From the NCBI RefSeq assembly GCF_001886735.1, contig NZ_CP018076.1, positions 3,658,001 to 3,722,000 of the forward strand: a stretch of 64,000 nt of DNA, in the 5' to 3' direction. The notes under the pieces were generated by a model. It ran no database searches. It saw nothing but the letters and a program-made list of their open reading frames with translations, and was not told the origin of the DNA. Position 1 is the first letter of the stretch; each line of letters starts with the position of its first letter. A program made the position numbers and the translations under genes. This DNA is from Sulfitobacter alexandrii. GTDB lineage: Bacteria; Pseudomonadota; Alphaproteobacteria; Rhodobacterales; Rhodobacteraceae. Positions 54,680 to 64,000 of the stretch are shown here, piece after piece.

Positions 54680-57309
54680 AGTTTGTACAGCAGATCAAGC
54701 GCCTCGCGCGGGCTCAGCTCGTCCGGAATTATTGCGGCGAGTTGTTCGTCCACGATGGATTTCTGTTGTGGTTTCGGGGCGGCTGCCGGACTGACCGAGA
54801 ACAGCGGCAGGTCGTCGATCAGGGTCTTCTGGGTCGCGCCGCCTTCGCGTTCGCCCTTTTCCAGTGCGTCCAGAACGACCCGAGCGCGGGCGATGACCGA
54901 ATCCGGCAGCCCGGCAAGCTGCGCGACCTGTACGCCGTAGGACCGATCGGCGGCGCCAATGCGCACCTCGTGCAGGAAAATGACGGTTCCGTCCCACTCC
55001 TTGACCGCGACAGTCGCGTTTTCGACGCCGTCCAGCTTGTTGGAGAGCGCTGTCATCTCGTGGTAGTGGGTTGCGAAAAGGGCGCGGCACCGGTTTGCAT
55101 CGTGCAGGTATTCGAGCGTGGCCCAGGCAATGGACAACCCATCGTAGGTTGCCGTACCTCGGCCGATTTCGTCTAGGATCACCAGCGCGCGGTCATCCGC
55201 CTGATTGAGGATCGCAGCGGTTTCCACCATTTCGACCATGAAAGTCGACCGTCCGCGCGCGAGGTCATCGGACGCCCCGACGCGGCTGAACAACTGACTG
55301 ATCAATCCGATATGCGCGCGATCGGCCGGCACGAAACTACCCATCTGTGCCATCAGCGCGATCAACGCGTTCTGACGCAGGAAGGTCGATTTGCCTGCCA
55401 TGTTCGGACCTGTCAGCAACCAGATGTGCGCGCCATCTCCCTCGATCCCGAGGTCGCAATCGTTGGCCACGAAAGAGTCACCCGATTGCTGGCGCATCGC
55501 CCGCTCGACCACGGGATGCCGACCGCCCTGAATGTCGAAGGCGCGGCTGTCGTCCACCATCGGCCTGACCCAGTTCTCCGCCTGCGCCAGATCGGCCAGC
55601 CCGAATGCAAGATCGATCTCGGCCAGCCCGGATGCGGCGGTGCCGATTTCCGCGGCATGGGACAGCACGGTGTGCCTCAAATTCTCGAAAATGCGCTTTT
55701 CGATGTCCAACGCGTGATTGCCGGCATTAAGGATCTTGGTCTCCATTTCCGACAGTTCCACGGTCGTGAACCGAACCTGGTTTGCCGTGGTTTGACGATG
55801 AACGAAGCGGTCCGACAGTGGCGGCGACATCATCCTTTCCGCATGGGTTGCAGTGGTTTCGATGAAGTAGCCCAGCACGTTGTTATGCTTGATCTTCAGA
55901 GAAGAAATCCCCGTGTCAGACACGTATTGCTGCTGCATGCCCGCGATCACGCCCCGACCCTCGTCGCGCAGCTTGCGCGCATCGTCGAGTTCTTCTTCGT
56001 AGCCCGGCGCGACGAATCCGCCATCACGGACCAGCAGGGGCGGCTCGGCGATCAAGGACTGGTCCAGAAGATCTACGATGTCTTCGTGTCCTTTCAGTGA
56101 TGCGGCTGCTTCCGCCAGCAGCGACGGCAGTTCGAGAGTGCCGAGCCTTTCTGCAAGCAGGGCTGCTTCGGACAAACCGTTCCGGATCGCGGCCAGATCG
56201 CGCGGCCCGCCCCGATCGAGCGACAGACGCGACAAGGCGCGGTCGAGGTCGGGAACCTTGCGCAAAGACTCCCTGACGGTCTGTGTGATCCTCGAGCTAT
56301 CGAATGCGAACGATACGGCGTCCAGACGGCGCTGGATCGTGTCCAGAACCCGTGATGGGCTCGATATGCGCCGTTCGAGCAGGCGCGCGCCGGCTGCGGT
56401 ACAGGTGCGGTCCATGATGGCCAGAAGCGAACCTGCCCGTCCGCCGCCCAGCGCATGGGTCAGCTCGAGATTTCGCCGGGTCGATGCATCGATCTGGACG
56501 TTCCGGGCCTCATTCTCCTTTTGGGGATGCCGCAGAAGGGGCAGCTTTCCCTTCTGCGTGATCTCCAGATAGTCGATCAACGCGCCCATGGCCGAGACTT
56601 CCGCCCGGCTGAAGCTGCCGAACGACTCCAGGGTCTCGACATTGTAGAGCGCGCAGATCCGCTTTTCCGCGTTGCTGCTGTCGAAGGCGGATCGCGCGAG
56701 ACCGGTCAGGGCGATGCCGAACTCCGCCTCGAGATGGCGGTGATTCTGTTCGCGGGCTTCGGACACGATCAGTTCCGCGGGGGCGAGGCGCGCCAGTTCC
56801 GGGCCCAGCCGCACCGCGGGCAGGGCCATGACCTGCAGGAATCCTGTCGAAATATCGACCCAGGCGAGCGCGGCTTCGTCACGGACTTCTGCAAAGGCGG
56901 CGAGATAGTTGTGCTGCCGCGCATCGAGAAGCGTTTCCTCCGTCAATGTTCCTGGCGTCACCAGCCGTACAACGTCGCGTTTCACAACCGATTTGCTGCC
57001 GCGCTTCTTGGCTTCGGCCGGGCTCTCCATCTGTTCACAGATCGCTACCCGAAATCCCTTGCGGATCAGGGTCAGCAGGTATCCTTCCGCGGCATGGACC
57101 GGGACGCCGCACATCGGGATGTCGTCACCGGCGTGCTTGCCGCGCTTGGTCAGGGCGATGTCAAGCGCTTCTGCCGCCGCGACGGCATCGTCAAAGAACA
57201 TCTCGTAGAAATCGCCCATGCGATAGAACAGCAGGGCGTCGGCATAGTCGGCCTTCAACTCCAGGTACTGCGCCATCATCGGCGTTATCTTGTCGCTGCT
57301 CACCTGCAT
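54658..57309 (-). CDS. mutS: DNA mismatch repair protein MutS
   Basis: 883 aa. The mismatch-binding phenylalanine is in [15 protein letters not shown] (GDFYE near 30), connector and clamp regions follow, and the ATPase has Walker [15 protein letters not shown], Walker [24 protein letters not shown] and the H-loop [10 protein letters not shown]. Late [15 protein letters not shown] follows. ATG 57309 has a ribosome site too close to it; GTG 57303 ([10 protein letters not shown]) sits 6 bp behind GGGGGA and may be the real start. It diverges from the GT61-like gene. Confidence 0.95.
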   Translation of the reverse strand: MQVSSDKITPMMAQYLELKADYADALLFYRMGDFYEMFFDDAVAAAEALDIALTKRGKHAGDDIPMCGVPVHAAEGYLLTLIRKGFRVAICEQMESPAEAKKRGSKSVVKRDVVRLVTPGTLTEETLLDARQHNYLAAFAEVRDEAALAWVDISTGFLQVMALPAVRLGPELARLAPAELIVSEAREQNHRHLEAEFGIALTGLARSAFDSSNAEKRICALYNVETLESFGSFSRAEVSAMGALIDYLEITQKGKLPLLRHPQKENEARNVQIDASTRRNLELTHALGGGRAGSLLAIMDRTCTAAGARLLERRISSPSRVLDTIQRRLDAVSFAFDSSRITQTVRESLRKVPDLDRALSRLSLDRGGPRDLAAIRNGLSEAALLAERLGTLELPSLLAEAAASLKGHEDIVDLLDQSLIAEPPLLVRDGGFVAPGYEEELDDARKLRDEGRGVIAGMQQQYVSDTGISSLKIKHNNVLGYFIETTATHAERMMSPPLSDRFVHRQTTANQVRFTTVELSEMETKILNAGNHALDIEKRIFENLRHTVLSHAAEIGTAASGLAEIDLAFGLADLAQAENWVRPMVDDSRAFDIQGGRHPVVERAMRQQSGDSFVANDCDLGIEGDGAHIWLLTGPNMAGKSTFLRQNALIALMAQMGSFVPADRAHIGLISQLFSRVGASDDLARGRSTFMVEMVETAAILNQADDRALVILDEIGRGTATYDGLSIAWATLEYLHDANRCRALFATHYHEMTALSNKLDGVENATVAVKEWDGTVIFLHEVRIGAADRSYGVQVAQLAGLPDSVIARARVVLDALEKGEREGGATQKTLIDDLPLFSVSPAAAPKPQQKSIVDEQLAAIIPDELSPREALDLLYKLKEAAKT

Positions 57310-57407
57310 TCCCCCTTGATTGTGTGTCTGTACAAAAACAGCCGGCGCAGCGAAAGGGGCGCCGTCGTCCTTGATGCTAGACGGGTTGGCTTGGCGTGCT
57401 AGAAACG

Positions 57408-59174
57408 ATGCCGAACCCCATATGGCAGAAAGATGTCGATCCCTTGCGCAACAAGATCGAACTGAAATTCCCCCCTGACGCCCTTTTCATGAATCCCTGG
57501 GTCGATCCGGGGTTCAGCGTGCTGGCCCGGCCGGAGTTCGTCTGGCGACCGATGCCGCGCACCATCATCGAAGGGTTTCCGGCTTCGGCGCACGAGGAAA
57601 TGAATCGCAAGATCACGTCCTTTCTGGGTGTGGTGAAGAAACAGAAGGTATTTCGCAAGGCACTGGAGTTCAGCGCGGTTCCGGCGGTGCTGGAAAAGGC
57701 AAGCTTCCGAAAGTCCTACGTGATGGCATCCGACCGGTTGCTGCTCAGCGGTGCGGCGGGAACCCGGCTGATCAATCGCTATCGATGGGAAAACGAGGAC
57801 ACGGAATTCGACGTGGACATGACGTTAGACGCCTATCTGGCCAATTGTCGCGAGCAGAACAGATCACGTCAGCTTCCGCTTCATTCAGGTGGGTTGTCGC
57901 CCGACATTCCCTTTGCGGTGGAGTGTCGCAATACCTTCAATTTCTATCACTTCCTGACCGAAGCACTGCCGCAGCTTACACTCCTCGACGGTCTCGATTT
58001 CCGGGGCAATATCTATTTCCATTTTCCGAACGCCGAAGAGAAACACCGCCCCTTCACCGAAGCGTTCGTTGAGACACTGTTCCCCGAGTTCGCGGGCCGT
58101 GTCTTCTTTGAACGGGCGCCCAAGGATTACGAACGGGTCATAACGGCCTACGATTTCCTTGGCGGTCATGCGCAGCTTCCCGAAGCGATGCTCGAGGGTA
58201 TCGCGTCCTTTGCGCCCGCGACCGTCCAGCAGGAAGAAGATATTCTGCACACCCGGTTCAACGCCAACCTTGCGATGAATTCCGTCAGCACGATGCTTCT
58301 GAAACTGCGCAGCAGGGCGCTGGCGGCGATCGAGGGGCAGGAATTCCCGCATCTGCCGAAGCGGTTCTTCGTCGGTCGGGACAGCAGGCAAAGCCGGGAT
58401 CGGCACATGGCGGGCGAAGACCAGCTTTTCGAACACCTCAGCCTCTTCGACTTCGAGTACGTGGTGTTCGAGAACCTGCATCCGATCGAGCAGATCGCGC
58501 TCATGGCCAATGCCGAGATGATGATCTCGTACCACGGCGCAGGTTTTGCGAATATGCTGTTCGCAAATCCGCAGGCGCATGTGATCGAGATCGGCACGTT
58601 GCAAACCGCCCAATTCCGATGGGGCGACTTCTGGCCTTTGGCCAACGCTGCACAATGCCGTTACATCAGCTTCTTCGCCGATTTCAACTCGGAAGACCCT
58701 TTGATAGAGCCGCATTTCGCAAAGGACAGCATCGTTCCCGTGGCCATATCCGAACCGGCGGTCGCGCAGATCATGGCCTTCGTCGTGAGCGTGCTGGGCC
58801 ACGTGCCTGAACTGAATTCCGTCAATGCCCTGGGTCGTCTTTCCCGCGAACTGCTTCAGGCAGGATCGGCCGACCGTGCGGTCGCGGTCCTTGAACGGCA
58901 CGGCCCGCTGGTGACGGAAGATGTCGAACTTTGCCTGTTGAAGGCGGATTGCCACAAGGATCTGGATGAACCCAAGTCCGAACTGGTCGCGTTAGACAAG
59001 GCGTTCAAGGCCGATCCGTCGCGATGGCAGACCCTCGTCCGCATCATCTGGTGTGCCAACCGATGCGAGCGTCCCCAGGTCATCCGATGGGCGGTCTCGC
59101 GGCTGAGGTCGGATTTCCCCGAACGGCACGCTGCTTTCGTCAAGAACCACGAATGGGTGCGCTACATTGCCTGA
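57408..59174 (+). CDS. GT61/DUF563-like glycosyltransferase
   Basis: 588 aa from ATG 57408; GTG 57396 four codons upstream is a possible alternative. The middle third contains [16 protein letters not shown] and, later, [43 protein letters not shown], the DUF563/GT61 signature, in which the HGAG segment marks the nucleotide-sugar site. The last roughly 140 residues (about 450-588) are helical and look TPR-like. Acceptor and sugar are unknown; polysaccharide or protein glycosylation are both possible. No other sugar genes lie nearby, and a terminator ends it. Confidence 0.78.
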   Translation: MPNPIWQKDVDPLRNKIELKFPPDALFMNPWVDPGFSVLARPEFVWRPMPRTIIEGFPASAHEEMNRKITSFLGVVKKQKVFRKALEFSAVPAVLEKASFRKSYVMASDRLLLSGAAGTRLINRYRWENEDTEFDVDMTLDAYLANCREQNRSRQLPLHSGGLSPDIPFAVECRNTFNFYHFLTEALPQLTLLDGLDFRGNIYFHFPNAEEKHRPFTEAFVETLFPEFAGRVFFERAPKDYERVITAYDFLGGHAQLPEAMLEGIASFAPATVQQEEDILHTRFNANLAMNSVSTMLLKLRSRALAAIEGQEFPHLPKRFFVGRDSRQSRDRHMAGEDQLFEHLSLFDFEYVVFENLHPIEQIALMANAEMMISYHGAGFANMLFANPQAHVIEIGTLQTAQFRWGDFWPLANAAQCRYISFFADFNSEDPLIEPHFAKDSIVPVAISEPAVAQIMAFVVSVLGHVPELNSVNALGRLSRELLQAGSADRAVAVLERHGPLVTEDVELCLLKADCHKDLDEPKSELVALDKAFKADPSRWQTLVRIIWCANRCERPQVIRWAVSRLRSDFPERHAAFVKNHEWVRYIA

Positions 59175-59180
59175 TCCCAT

Positions 59181-59212
59181 AACGGGCCCCGCGATTGTGC
59201 GCGGGCCGTTTC
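59181..59212 (+). terminator. Terminator of the GT61-like gene
   Basis: An AACGG...CCC...GCG arm pairs with CGCGGGCCGTT with small bulges around a short loop, 7 bp past the stop, followed by TCAC. Imperfect but stable and GC-rich. Confidence 0.6.
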
Positions 59213-59249
59213 ACGTCTATTAGTCCGAAAAACCCAAAGGGCCCTTTCA

Positions 59250-61508
59250 GTGTCAAGCAATCGTATCACCTCCGAAGAAGCACTTGCGTTCCATCTCGAG
59301 CCGAGTCCGGGTAAGTTCGAAATCACGGCGACCGTTCCGATGACCACCCAACGGGACCTTAGCCTTGCCTATTCGCCGGGCGTTGCCGTTCCCTGCGAGG
59401 CGATTGCCCAGAATCCGGAGACAGCCTACGATTATACCAACAAGGGCAACCTTGTAGCCGTGGTGTCCAACGGGACGGCGGTGCTGGGTCTGGGAAACCT
59501 CGGCGCGCTGGCGTCCAAGCCGGTGATGGAAGGCAAATCGGTTCTGTTCAAGCGTTTCGCGGACGTGAACTCCATCGACATCGAACTCGATACCGAAGAC
59601 ACCGAAGCGTTCATCAATGCCGTGCGCCTGATGGGTCCGACATTCGGCGGCATCAACCTCGAAGATATCAAGGCGCCTGAATGTTTCATCATCGAGCAGC
59701 GCCTCAAGGAAGAGATGGACATTCCGGTGTTCCATGACGATCAGCACGGAACGGCGGTGATCTGTGCTGCCGGTCTTATCAATGCGCTGCATCTCTCGGG
59801 GAAGAAGATAGAGGACGTGCGTATCGTCCTGAATGGTGCCGGTGCGGCCGGGATCGCCTGTCTCGAACTGCTGAAGGCCATGGGGGCGCGGCACAACAAT
59901 TGCATCATGTGCGACACCAAGGGCGTCATCTACCAAGGTCGGACCGAGGGGATGAACCAATGGAAGTCTGCCCATGCCGCGCAGACGGAGCTGCGCACGC
60001 TGGAAGAGGCGATGAAGGGCGCAGATGTCTTTTTGGGCGTCAGTGTGAAGGGCGCGGTCACGCCTGCGATGGTCGAAAGCATGGCGGACAACCCGGTGAT
60101 CTTCGCCATGGCGAACCCGGATCCCGAAATCACCCCGGAAGAGGCCCACGCCGTTCGCATGGATGCCATCGTGGCGACCGGGCGCAGCGACTACCCGAAC
60201 CAGGTGAACAATGTCCTAGGCTTTCCCTATCTCTTTCGCGGGGCGCTGGATATCCACGCCCGCGCCATCAACGACGAGATGAAGATCGCCTGCGCCCATG
60301 CCCTGGCAAATCTTGCGCGCGAAGATGTCCCCGATGAAGTTGCGGTCGCCTATGGCAAGACCCTGACCTTCGGGCGGGACTACATCATTCCGACACCCTT
60401 CGATCCGCGATTGATCCACCGTATTCCACCCGCCGTGGCGCGGGCGGGGATGGACACAGGTGCGGCGCGGCGTCCGATCATCGACATGGACGCCTACGAG
60501 CTCAACCTGAAATCGCGGATGGACCCGACGGCCAACATCCTGCGTGGTATCAACGCGCGGGCACGTAACAACCAGGCGCGCATGATTTTCGCCGAAGGTG
60601 ACGACCCGAGGGTGCTGCGCGCGGCGGTCATGTACCAACGCGCCGGTCTGGGCAAGGCGCTGGTCGTCGGACGAGAGGCGGACGTAAAGGCCAAGCTGGA
60701 TGCGGCTGGCATGGACGACGCGGTGCGCGAGCTCGAGGTCGTCAACGCGGCGAATACGCAGCATCTGGATACCTACAAGGACTATCTCTATCGAAAGCTC
60801 CAGCGCAGGGGGTTCGACAACAAGGACATTCATCGGCTCGCCGCTCGGGACCGCCACGTTTTCGGCGCGCTGATGCTGGCCCACGGTCACGGAGACGGAC
60901 TTGTGACCGGCGTGACCCGGAAATCCGCGCATGTGCTGGAAAGGTTGAACCACGTCTTCGAGGCCAACGCCGAGCATGGCGCGGCAGGGTTCACCGCGCT
61001 GCTGCACAAGGGGCGGATCGTGTTCATTGCCGATACGCTCGTGCACGAATGGCCGGATGAAAACGATCTGGCCAACATCGCCGAAAGCGGCGCCGCCGTC
61101 GCACGGCACATGGGCCTGGAACCGCGGGTGGCCTTTGTCAGCTTCTCGACCTTCGGCTATCCGGTGTCCGAGCGTGCGGAAAAAATGCACCTCGCGCCCG
61201 AAATCCTGGACACCCGCGGTGTCGATTTCGAATACGAAGGCGAAATGACCGTCGATGTCGCACTGAACGTCAACGCGCAGAAACAGTACCCGTTTTCGCG
61301 GCTGACCGGCCCGGCGAACATCCTGATCGTACCTGCGCGCCACTCGGCCAGCATCTCGGTCAAGCTGATGCAGGAGATGGCGGGTGCCACGGTGATCGGT
61401 CCGATCCTGACCGGCTTGGACAAGAGCATCCAGATCTGTTCTACCACATCGACGGCCAACGATATCCTGAACATGGCAATCCTCGCGGCCTGCAAGGTCG
61501 GCGAATGA
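59250..61508 (+). CDS. maeB: NADP-dependent malic enzyme MaeB (fused phosphotransacetylase-like domain)
   Basis: 752 aa. It oxidatively decarboxylates malate to pyruvate. The malic N-terminal domain has RDLSLAYSPGVAVPC, GLGNLGALASKPVMEGK, FADVNSIDIELD and PVFHDDQHGTAVI; the NAD(P) fold has VLNGAGAAGIACLELL. From about residue 430 a phosphotransacetylase-like domain (ARMIFAEGDDPRVLRAAVMY, GLVTGVTRKSAHVLERL, GPILTGLDKSIQIC) follows; in this family it is regulatory. The start is GTG 59250. The stop overlaps the next gene by 4 bp. Confidence 0.94.
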   Translation: MSSNRITSEEALAFHLEPSPGKFEITATVPMTTQRDLSLAYSPGVAVPCEAIAQNPETAYDYTNKGNLVAVVSNGTAVLGLGNLGALASKPVMEGKSVLFKRFADVNSIDIELDTEDTEAFINAVRLMGPTFGGINLEDIKAPECFIIEQRLKEEMDIPVFHDDQHGTAVICAAGLINALHLSGKKIEDVRIVLNGAGAAGIACLELLKAMGARHNNCIMCDTKGVIYQGRTEGMNQWKSAHAAQTELRTLEEAMKGADVFLGVSVKGAVTPAMVESMADNPVIFAMANPDPEITPEEAHAVRMDAIVATGRSDYPNQVNNVLGFPYLFRGALDIHARAINDEMKIACAHALANLAREDVPDEVAVAYGKTLTFGRDYIIPTPFDPRLIHRIPPAVARAGMDTGAARRPIIDMDAYELNLKSRMDPTANILRGINARARNNQARMIFAEGDDPRVLRAAVMYQRAGLGKALVVGREADVKAKLDAAGMDDAVRELEVVNAANTQHLDTYKDYLYRKLQRRGFDNKDIHRLAARDRHVFGALMLAHGHGDGLVTGVTRKSAHVLERLNHVFEANAEHGAAGFTALLHKGRIVFIADTLVHEWPDENDLANIAESGAAVARHMGLEPRVAFVSFSTFGYPVSERAEKMHLAPEILDTRGVDFEYEGEMTVDVALNVNAQKQYPFSRLTGPANILIVPARHSASISVKLMQEMAGATVIGPILTGLDKSIQICSTTSTANDILNMAILAACKVGE

Positions 61509-62380
61509 TCTGGAACCTCGGTTCGATCAATGCGGATAACTTCTATCGTCTGCCGCATCTGCCCGGACCGGGCGAAACCATAGCCGCGACCGAGTTGCGG
61601 CAGGGTCTTGGCGGCAAAGGTGCCAACATGTCCGTCGCCGCGGCCCGGGCGGCTGCACGGGTCATGCACATCGGCGCGGTTGGTCAGGATGGCGCCTGGG
61701 CGCTGCAGCGGCTGCTGGAATACGGGGTTGAGACCGCGCACATAACCGTCATCGATACCGCGACCGGTCATGCCAACATCCACGTCGACGCCGCGGGGGA
61801 AAACAACATCGTGCTGTTCCCCGGCGCCAATCACATGGTTACCGACCAGATGATCGGCGCGGCGCTGGCCGAAGCGTCGCCGGGTGATTTCCTGTTGATG
61901 CAGAACGAAACGCTGGGCCAGCCCTTTGCCGCGGAGACGGCCAAGCTGCTGGGGATGCGTGTCGCCTATGCCGCTGCCCCATTCAGCGCGGAGAGCGTGA
62001 CCCGGCTTCTGGACAGGATTGACCTGCTGGTCCTGAACGCGGTCGAGGCGGGGCAACTGGAAAAGGAGACCGGGACGGAGTTGCGCGACCTTCCCGTTGC
62101 CGATGTGATCGTCACCCTCGGCGGTGACGGATGCCGTTGGATTTCAACCGCCACCCATGAAGAGAGACGGTTTCCCGCTTTCTCGACGCAGGTGGTGGAC
62201 ACCACCGGGGCCGGAGACACCTTTACCGGGTACCTGATCGCCGGGCTGGACAGAGGCATGAAAATGGCCGAGGCGATCGAACTGGCGCAGAAGGCCGGTG
62301 CGCTGATGGTCGCACGTCAGGGCACCGCCGATGTGATCCCGGACCTCAAGGATATCCAGGATCACGATTTCGGAGCGTGA
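61505..62380 (+). CDS. PfkB-family carbohydrate kinase (ribokinase-like)
   Basis: 291 aa. PfkB features: LGSINADNFYRLPHLPGPGET with the LGGKGANMSVAAARAAA sugar-binding region, NAVEAGQLEKETG and the C-terminal VVDTTGAGDTFTGYLIAGL anion hole with the catalytic aspartate in GAGD. RbsK-like, although there is no ribose ABC transporter nearby; other sugars or nucleosides are equally possible. Its ATG overlaps the maeB stop, so the two enzymes are translationally coupled, an unusual pairing. Confidence 0.87.
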   Translation: MIWNLGSINADNFYRLPHLPGPGETIAATELRQGLGGKGANMSVAAARAAARVMHIGAVGQDGAWALQRLLEYGVETAHITVIDTATGHANIHVDAAGENNIVLFPGANHMVTDQMIGAALAEASPGDFLLMQNETLGQPFAAETAKLLGMRVAYAAAPFSAESVTRLLDRIDLLVLNAVEAGQLEKETGTELRDLPVADVIVTLGGDGCRWISTATHEERRFPAFSTQVVDTTGAGDTFTGYLIAGLDRGMKMAEAIELAQKAGALMVARQGTADVIPDLKDIQDHDFGA

Positions 62381-62381
62381 T

Positions 62382-63047
62382 CTATCCGACGAAGGGCGCG
62401 TCGCTTCCCCAAAGCTCCTTGACCCGCTGGTCCCGACCGCAGCCATTGCGGTAGCGTTTATAGGCGACGGACTTCTTGACACCGATGCCGACACTGCTGA
62501 ACGCCAGCCGGTCGCTGCTCTTGTAGTAGTCCTGATGATAGTCGCCCGCGGGATAGAAGGGCGTGTCGCCCAGTATGGGTGTCACGATATTCTGTCCCAG
62601 CTCCGCCTGTGCTTCTGCCTTGACCCTTTCCGCGGCTGCCTTCTGCTGCGGCCCGTCCGCAAAGATCGCGGTGCGGTAACTGTTGCCCCGGTCACAGAAC
62701 TGTCCGCCAGCGTCGGTCGGATCGATCGAGCGGAAAAAGAGGTACAGCAGGCTGTCCACGCTCACCACATCGGGGTCGAACCGGATCTGGACCGCTTCGT
62801 AATGCCCGGTGCCGCCTGCCGTCACCTGATCGTAGGTGGGGTTGGCGACGGTTCCGCCGGCAAAACCTGAGACAGCTTCCTGTACACCGCGCACGGATTC
62901 GAAATCGGCTTCGACACACCAGAAGCAGCCGCCTGCAACGGTAAGTGTCTGTGTCTCCGCGGCCCGTGCTTGCCCGGTCTGAACAACCAGTCCGAGCGCA
63001 ATCAGCGCGCCGAGGGCCAATGCCTTGATCTGTGTCAATCGCTTCAT
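62382..63047 (-). CDS. msrA: Peptide-methionine (S)-S-oxide reductase MsrA, exported form
   Basis: 221 aa from ATG 63047 with GGGAGGT upstream; in-frame codons to 63128 are rejected. A signal peptide (about 1-28, [21 protein letters not shown]) sends it to the periplasm. Catalytic cysteine is in GGCFWC ([13 protein letters not shown]), with [15 protein letters not shown] and DYHQDYY typical. It repairs oxidised methionines of envelope proteins. Resolving cysteine probably lies in the C-terminal NGCGRD segment. It is convergent with the PfkB kinase gene, whose stop is 1 bp away. Confidence 0.93.
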   Translation of the reverse strand: MKRLTQIKALALGALIALGLVVQTGQARAAETQTLTVAGGCFWCVEADFESVRGVQEAVSGFAGGTVANPTYDQVTAGGTGHYEAVQIRFDPDVVSVDSLLYLFFRSIDPTDAGGQFCDRGNSYRTAIFADGPQQKAAAERVKAEAQAELGQNIVTPILGDTPFYPAGDYHQDYYKSSDRLAFSSVGIGVKKSVAYKRYRNGCGRDQRVKELWGSDAPFVG

Positions 63048-63124
63048 GGTGACCTCCCTTTCCAACGGCGATAGCCCAACGCTGGACCTGTACGTCAGGT
63101 AGTACAAGCCGGGTTCGATCAAGG

Positions 63125-64000
63125 TCACGTCGTGGTGAAACCGCGTGATCGGTGCGGGGCCGGATGGTGCCGACCCTCATCCAACGTGTCTGCCAGTGCC
63201 TGTCGGAACAGCCTCAGCGCCGGTGTCGGCTCCTCCTCGGATCGGGTCATCATGCCGACCGGACCGGACATGCTGTCGGTATCGATGGGCAGGATCGACA
63301 CGCGGCCTGCCGCAACATCCCGTGCAACGACGCCTTGGCTTATGATCCAAACCGCATGCGCCGGGCCCAGCATCATCGCGCGGCCGAAGGCGGCGGAAAC
63401 GGTTTCCAGCAGGCGCGGGAAGGCGGCGATGCCCTTTTCGATCATGAACCGATCGACCAAAGGCCGGATCGCGGCGTTCGGCGGCGGATACAGCACCCGA
63501 TGTTCCGCCAGGGCAGACGCATCGCGCACACCTTCCGCGGGGTGATGGCGGGCCGCGGCAAAGACGACCCGCTCGGAATAGAGCTGGGTGAAACTGATAC
63601 CGTTCATGCGGTCGGGCGATCCCATGCGGCCGATCACCAGATCGAGGTCACCCGCGCGCAGACCGTCGATCGAAGTGGCGATCGGCCCTTCGATCACGGT
63701 CACCGGCGTGGCGGGGGACAGACGTTCGAACTGCAGGATCACGTCCGGCAACAGGTCGGCAGAGACAGACGGCAGCGTGCCGATCCTCAACGGCGCGGCG
63801 CGACCGGCGCTCAGCGCGGCAAGACTGGTCAAGCCGTGGTCAACCGCAGCGAGGCCCTGCTCGGCGAATTGCCGAAAGACGGCCCCCTCGCGCGTCAGGG
63901 CGATTCCGGCCCTTCCCCGGTGCAGAAGCGTGACGCCAAGTATATGTTCGAGATCCGCAAGGGTCTTGGAAACGGTCGGCTGGGTCAGGAACATCCTTTC
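63125..64000 (-). CDS. LysR-family regulator, PcaQ-like (5' end outside window)
   Basis: The frame is open to base 64000; the visible part begins within the recognition helix ([22 protein letters not shown]), so about 40-50 N-terminal codons are missing. The helix-turn-helix and a LysR substrate-binding domain (about [23 protein letters not shown] onward, with DLVIGRMG) are clear. The closest remembered type is PcaQ, activator of the protocatechuate pathway in Alphaproteobacteria, but the target genes are outside the window. It is followed by msrA in the same direction after 77 bp. Confidence 0.83.
   Translation of the reverse strand, partial: ERMFLTQPTVSKTLADLEHILGVTLLHRGRAGIALTREGAVFRQFAEQGLAAVDHGLTSLAALSAGRAAPLRIGTLPSVSADLLPDVILQFERLSPATPVTVIEGPIATSIDGLRAGDLDLVIGRMGSPDRMNGISFTQLYSERVVFAAARHHPAEGVRDASALAEHRVLYPPPNAAIRPLVDRFMIEKGIAAFPRLLETVSAAFGRAMMLGPAHAVWIISQGVVARDVAAGRVSILPIDTDSMSGPVGMMTRSEEEPTPALRLFRQALADTLDEGRHHPAPHRSRGFTTT

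Noticed and set aside
1..64000. tRNA or rRNA genes, insertion sequences, att sites
   Set aside because: Scanning by eye for T-arm motifs, inverted repeats flanking transposase-like frames and ribosomal sequence gave nothing credible; a covariance search could still find a missed small RNA.

Overview
The window is a stretch of alphaproteobacterial chromosome, almost certainly from the Rhodobacterales (Roseobacter/Rhodobacter relatives). The evidence is high GC with strong GC3 bias, a complete RegA-SenC-RegB redox cluster, the HemD / Mic60-like / HemY cluster, the mnmE-mnmG-rsmG-parA-parB block with two perfect parS sites, and the maf-aroE-coaE-dnaQ block diverging from it. No rRNA, tRNA, insertion sequence, prophage or CRISPR array was seen. 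Genes are tightly packed, with many 4-8 bp start/stop overlaps.

Layout. 1-3361: end of a carnitine-type acyl-CoA operon (acyl-CoA dehydrogenase, ADP-forming CoA ligase, CaiD). 3401-6562: large secreted RTX calcium-binding protein with an internal tandem duplication. 6770-10405: HemY, Mic60-like membrane protein and HemD, divergent from tsaD-gpsA-YciI-EVE (10479-13204). 13205-14977: a gap with a candidate small RNA, a DUF2853 protein and an acidic PRC-barrel protein. 14978-16759: ahcY and a small exported protein. 16836-20641: HD hydrolase, acetyltransferase, then regA and senC divergent from regB. 20715-31068: a rightward run of a PAS-only protein (candidate DivL-type CtrA regulator behind a CtrA box), tsaE, amgK, murU, addB, addA and trxA. 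31114-36514: capsule-type GT-B-like protein, hslV, a reversed patatin lipoprotein, hslU and an MFS carrier. 36511-42652: smr, mltA, Tim44-like gene, fxsA, secB, dnaQ, coaE, aroE and maf. 42653-43057: a gene-free, partly AT-rich gap with DnaA boxes that I read as the chromosomal origin. 43058-50408: hemJ, rho, mnmE, mnmG, rsmG, parA, parB. 50405-54610: hemW-rdgB-rph leftward, hrcA-grpE rightward. 54658-64000: mutS, a GT61-like transferase, maeB with a PfkB kinase, msrA and a truncated LysR regulator.

How it fits together. Genes on both sides of the gap at 42653-43057 are transcribed away from it, and the parS/ParAB partition system lies 3-7 kb to one side, as expected at an origin. The core genes serve replication and repair (DnaQ, MutS, AddAB), tRNA modification (TsaD, TsaE, MnmE, MnmG), rRNA methylation (RsmG), proteostasis (HslVU, HrcA, GrpE, SecB, Trx), cell-wall turnover (MltA, AmgK, MurU) and heme synthesis (HemD, HemJ, with HemY and HemW). 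The most interesting accessory signals are the kinase-less PAS protein beside RegB with a CtrA-type box nested in a perfect 13-bp inverted repeat, the parS sites built into two gene starts, the hslV/hslU pair split by a lipoprotein gene on the other strand, and the probable small RNA at 13348-13505.
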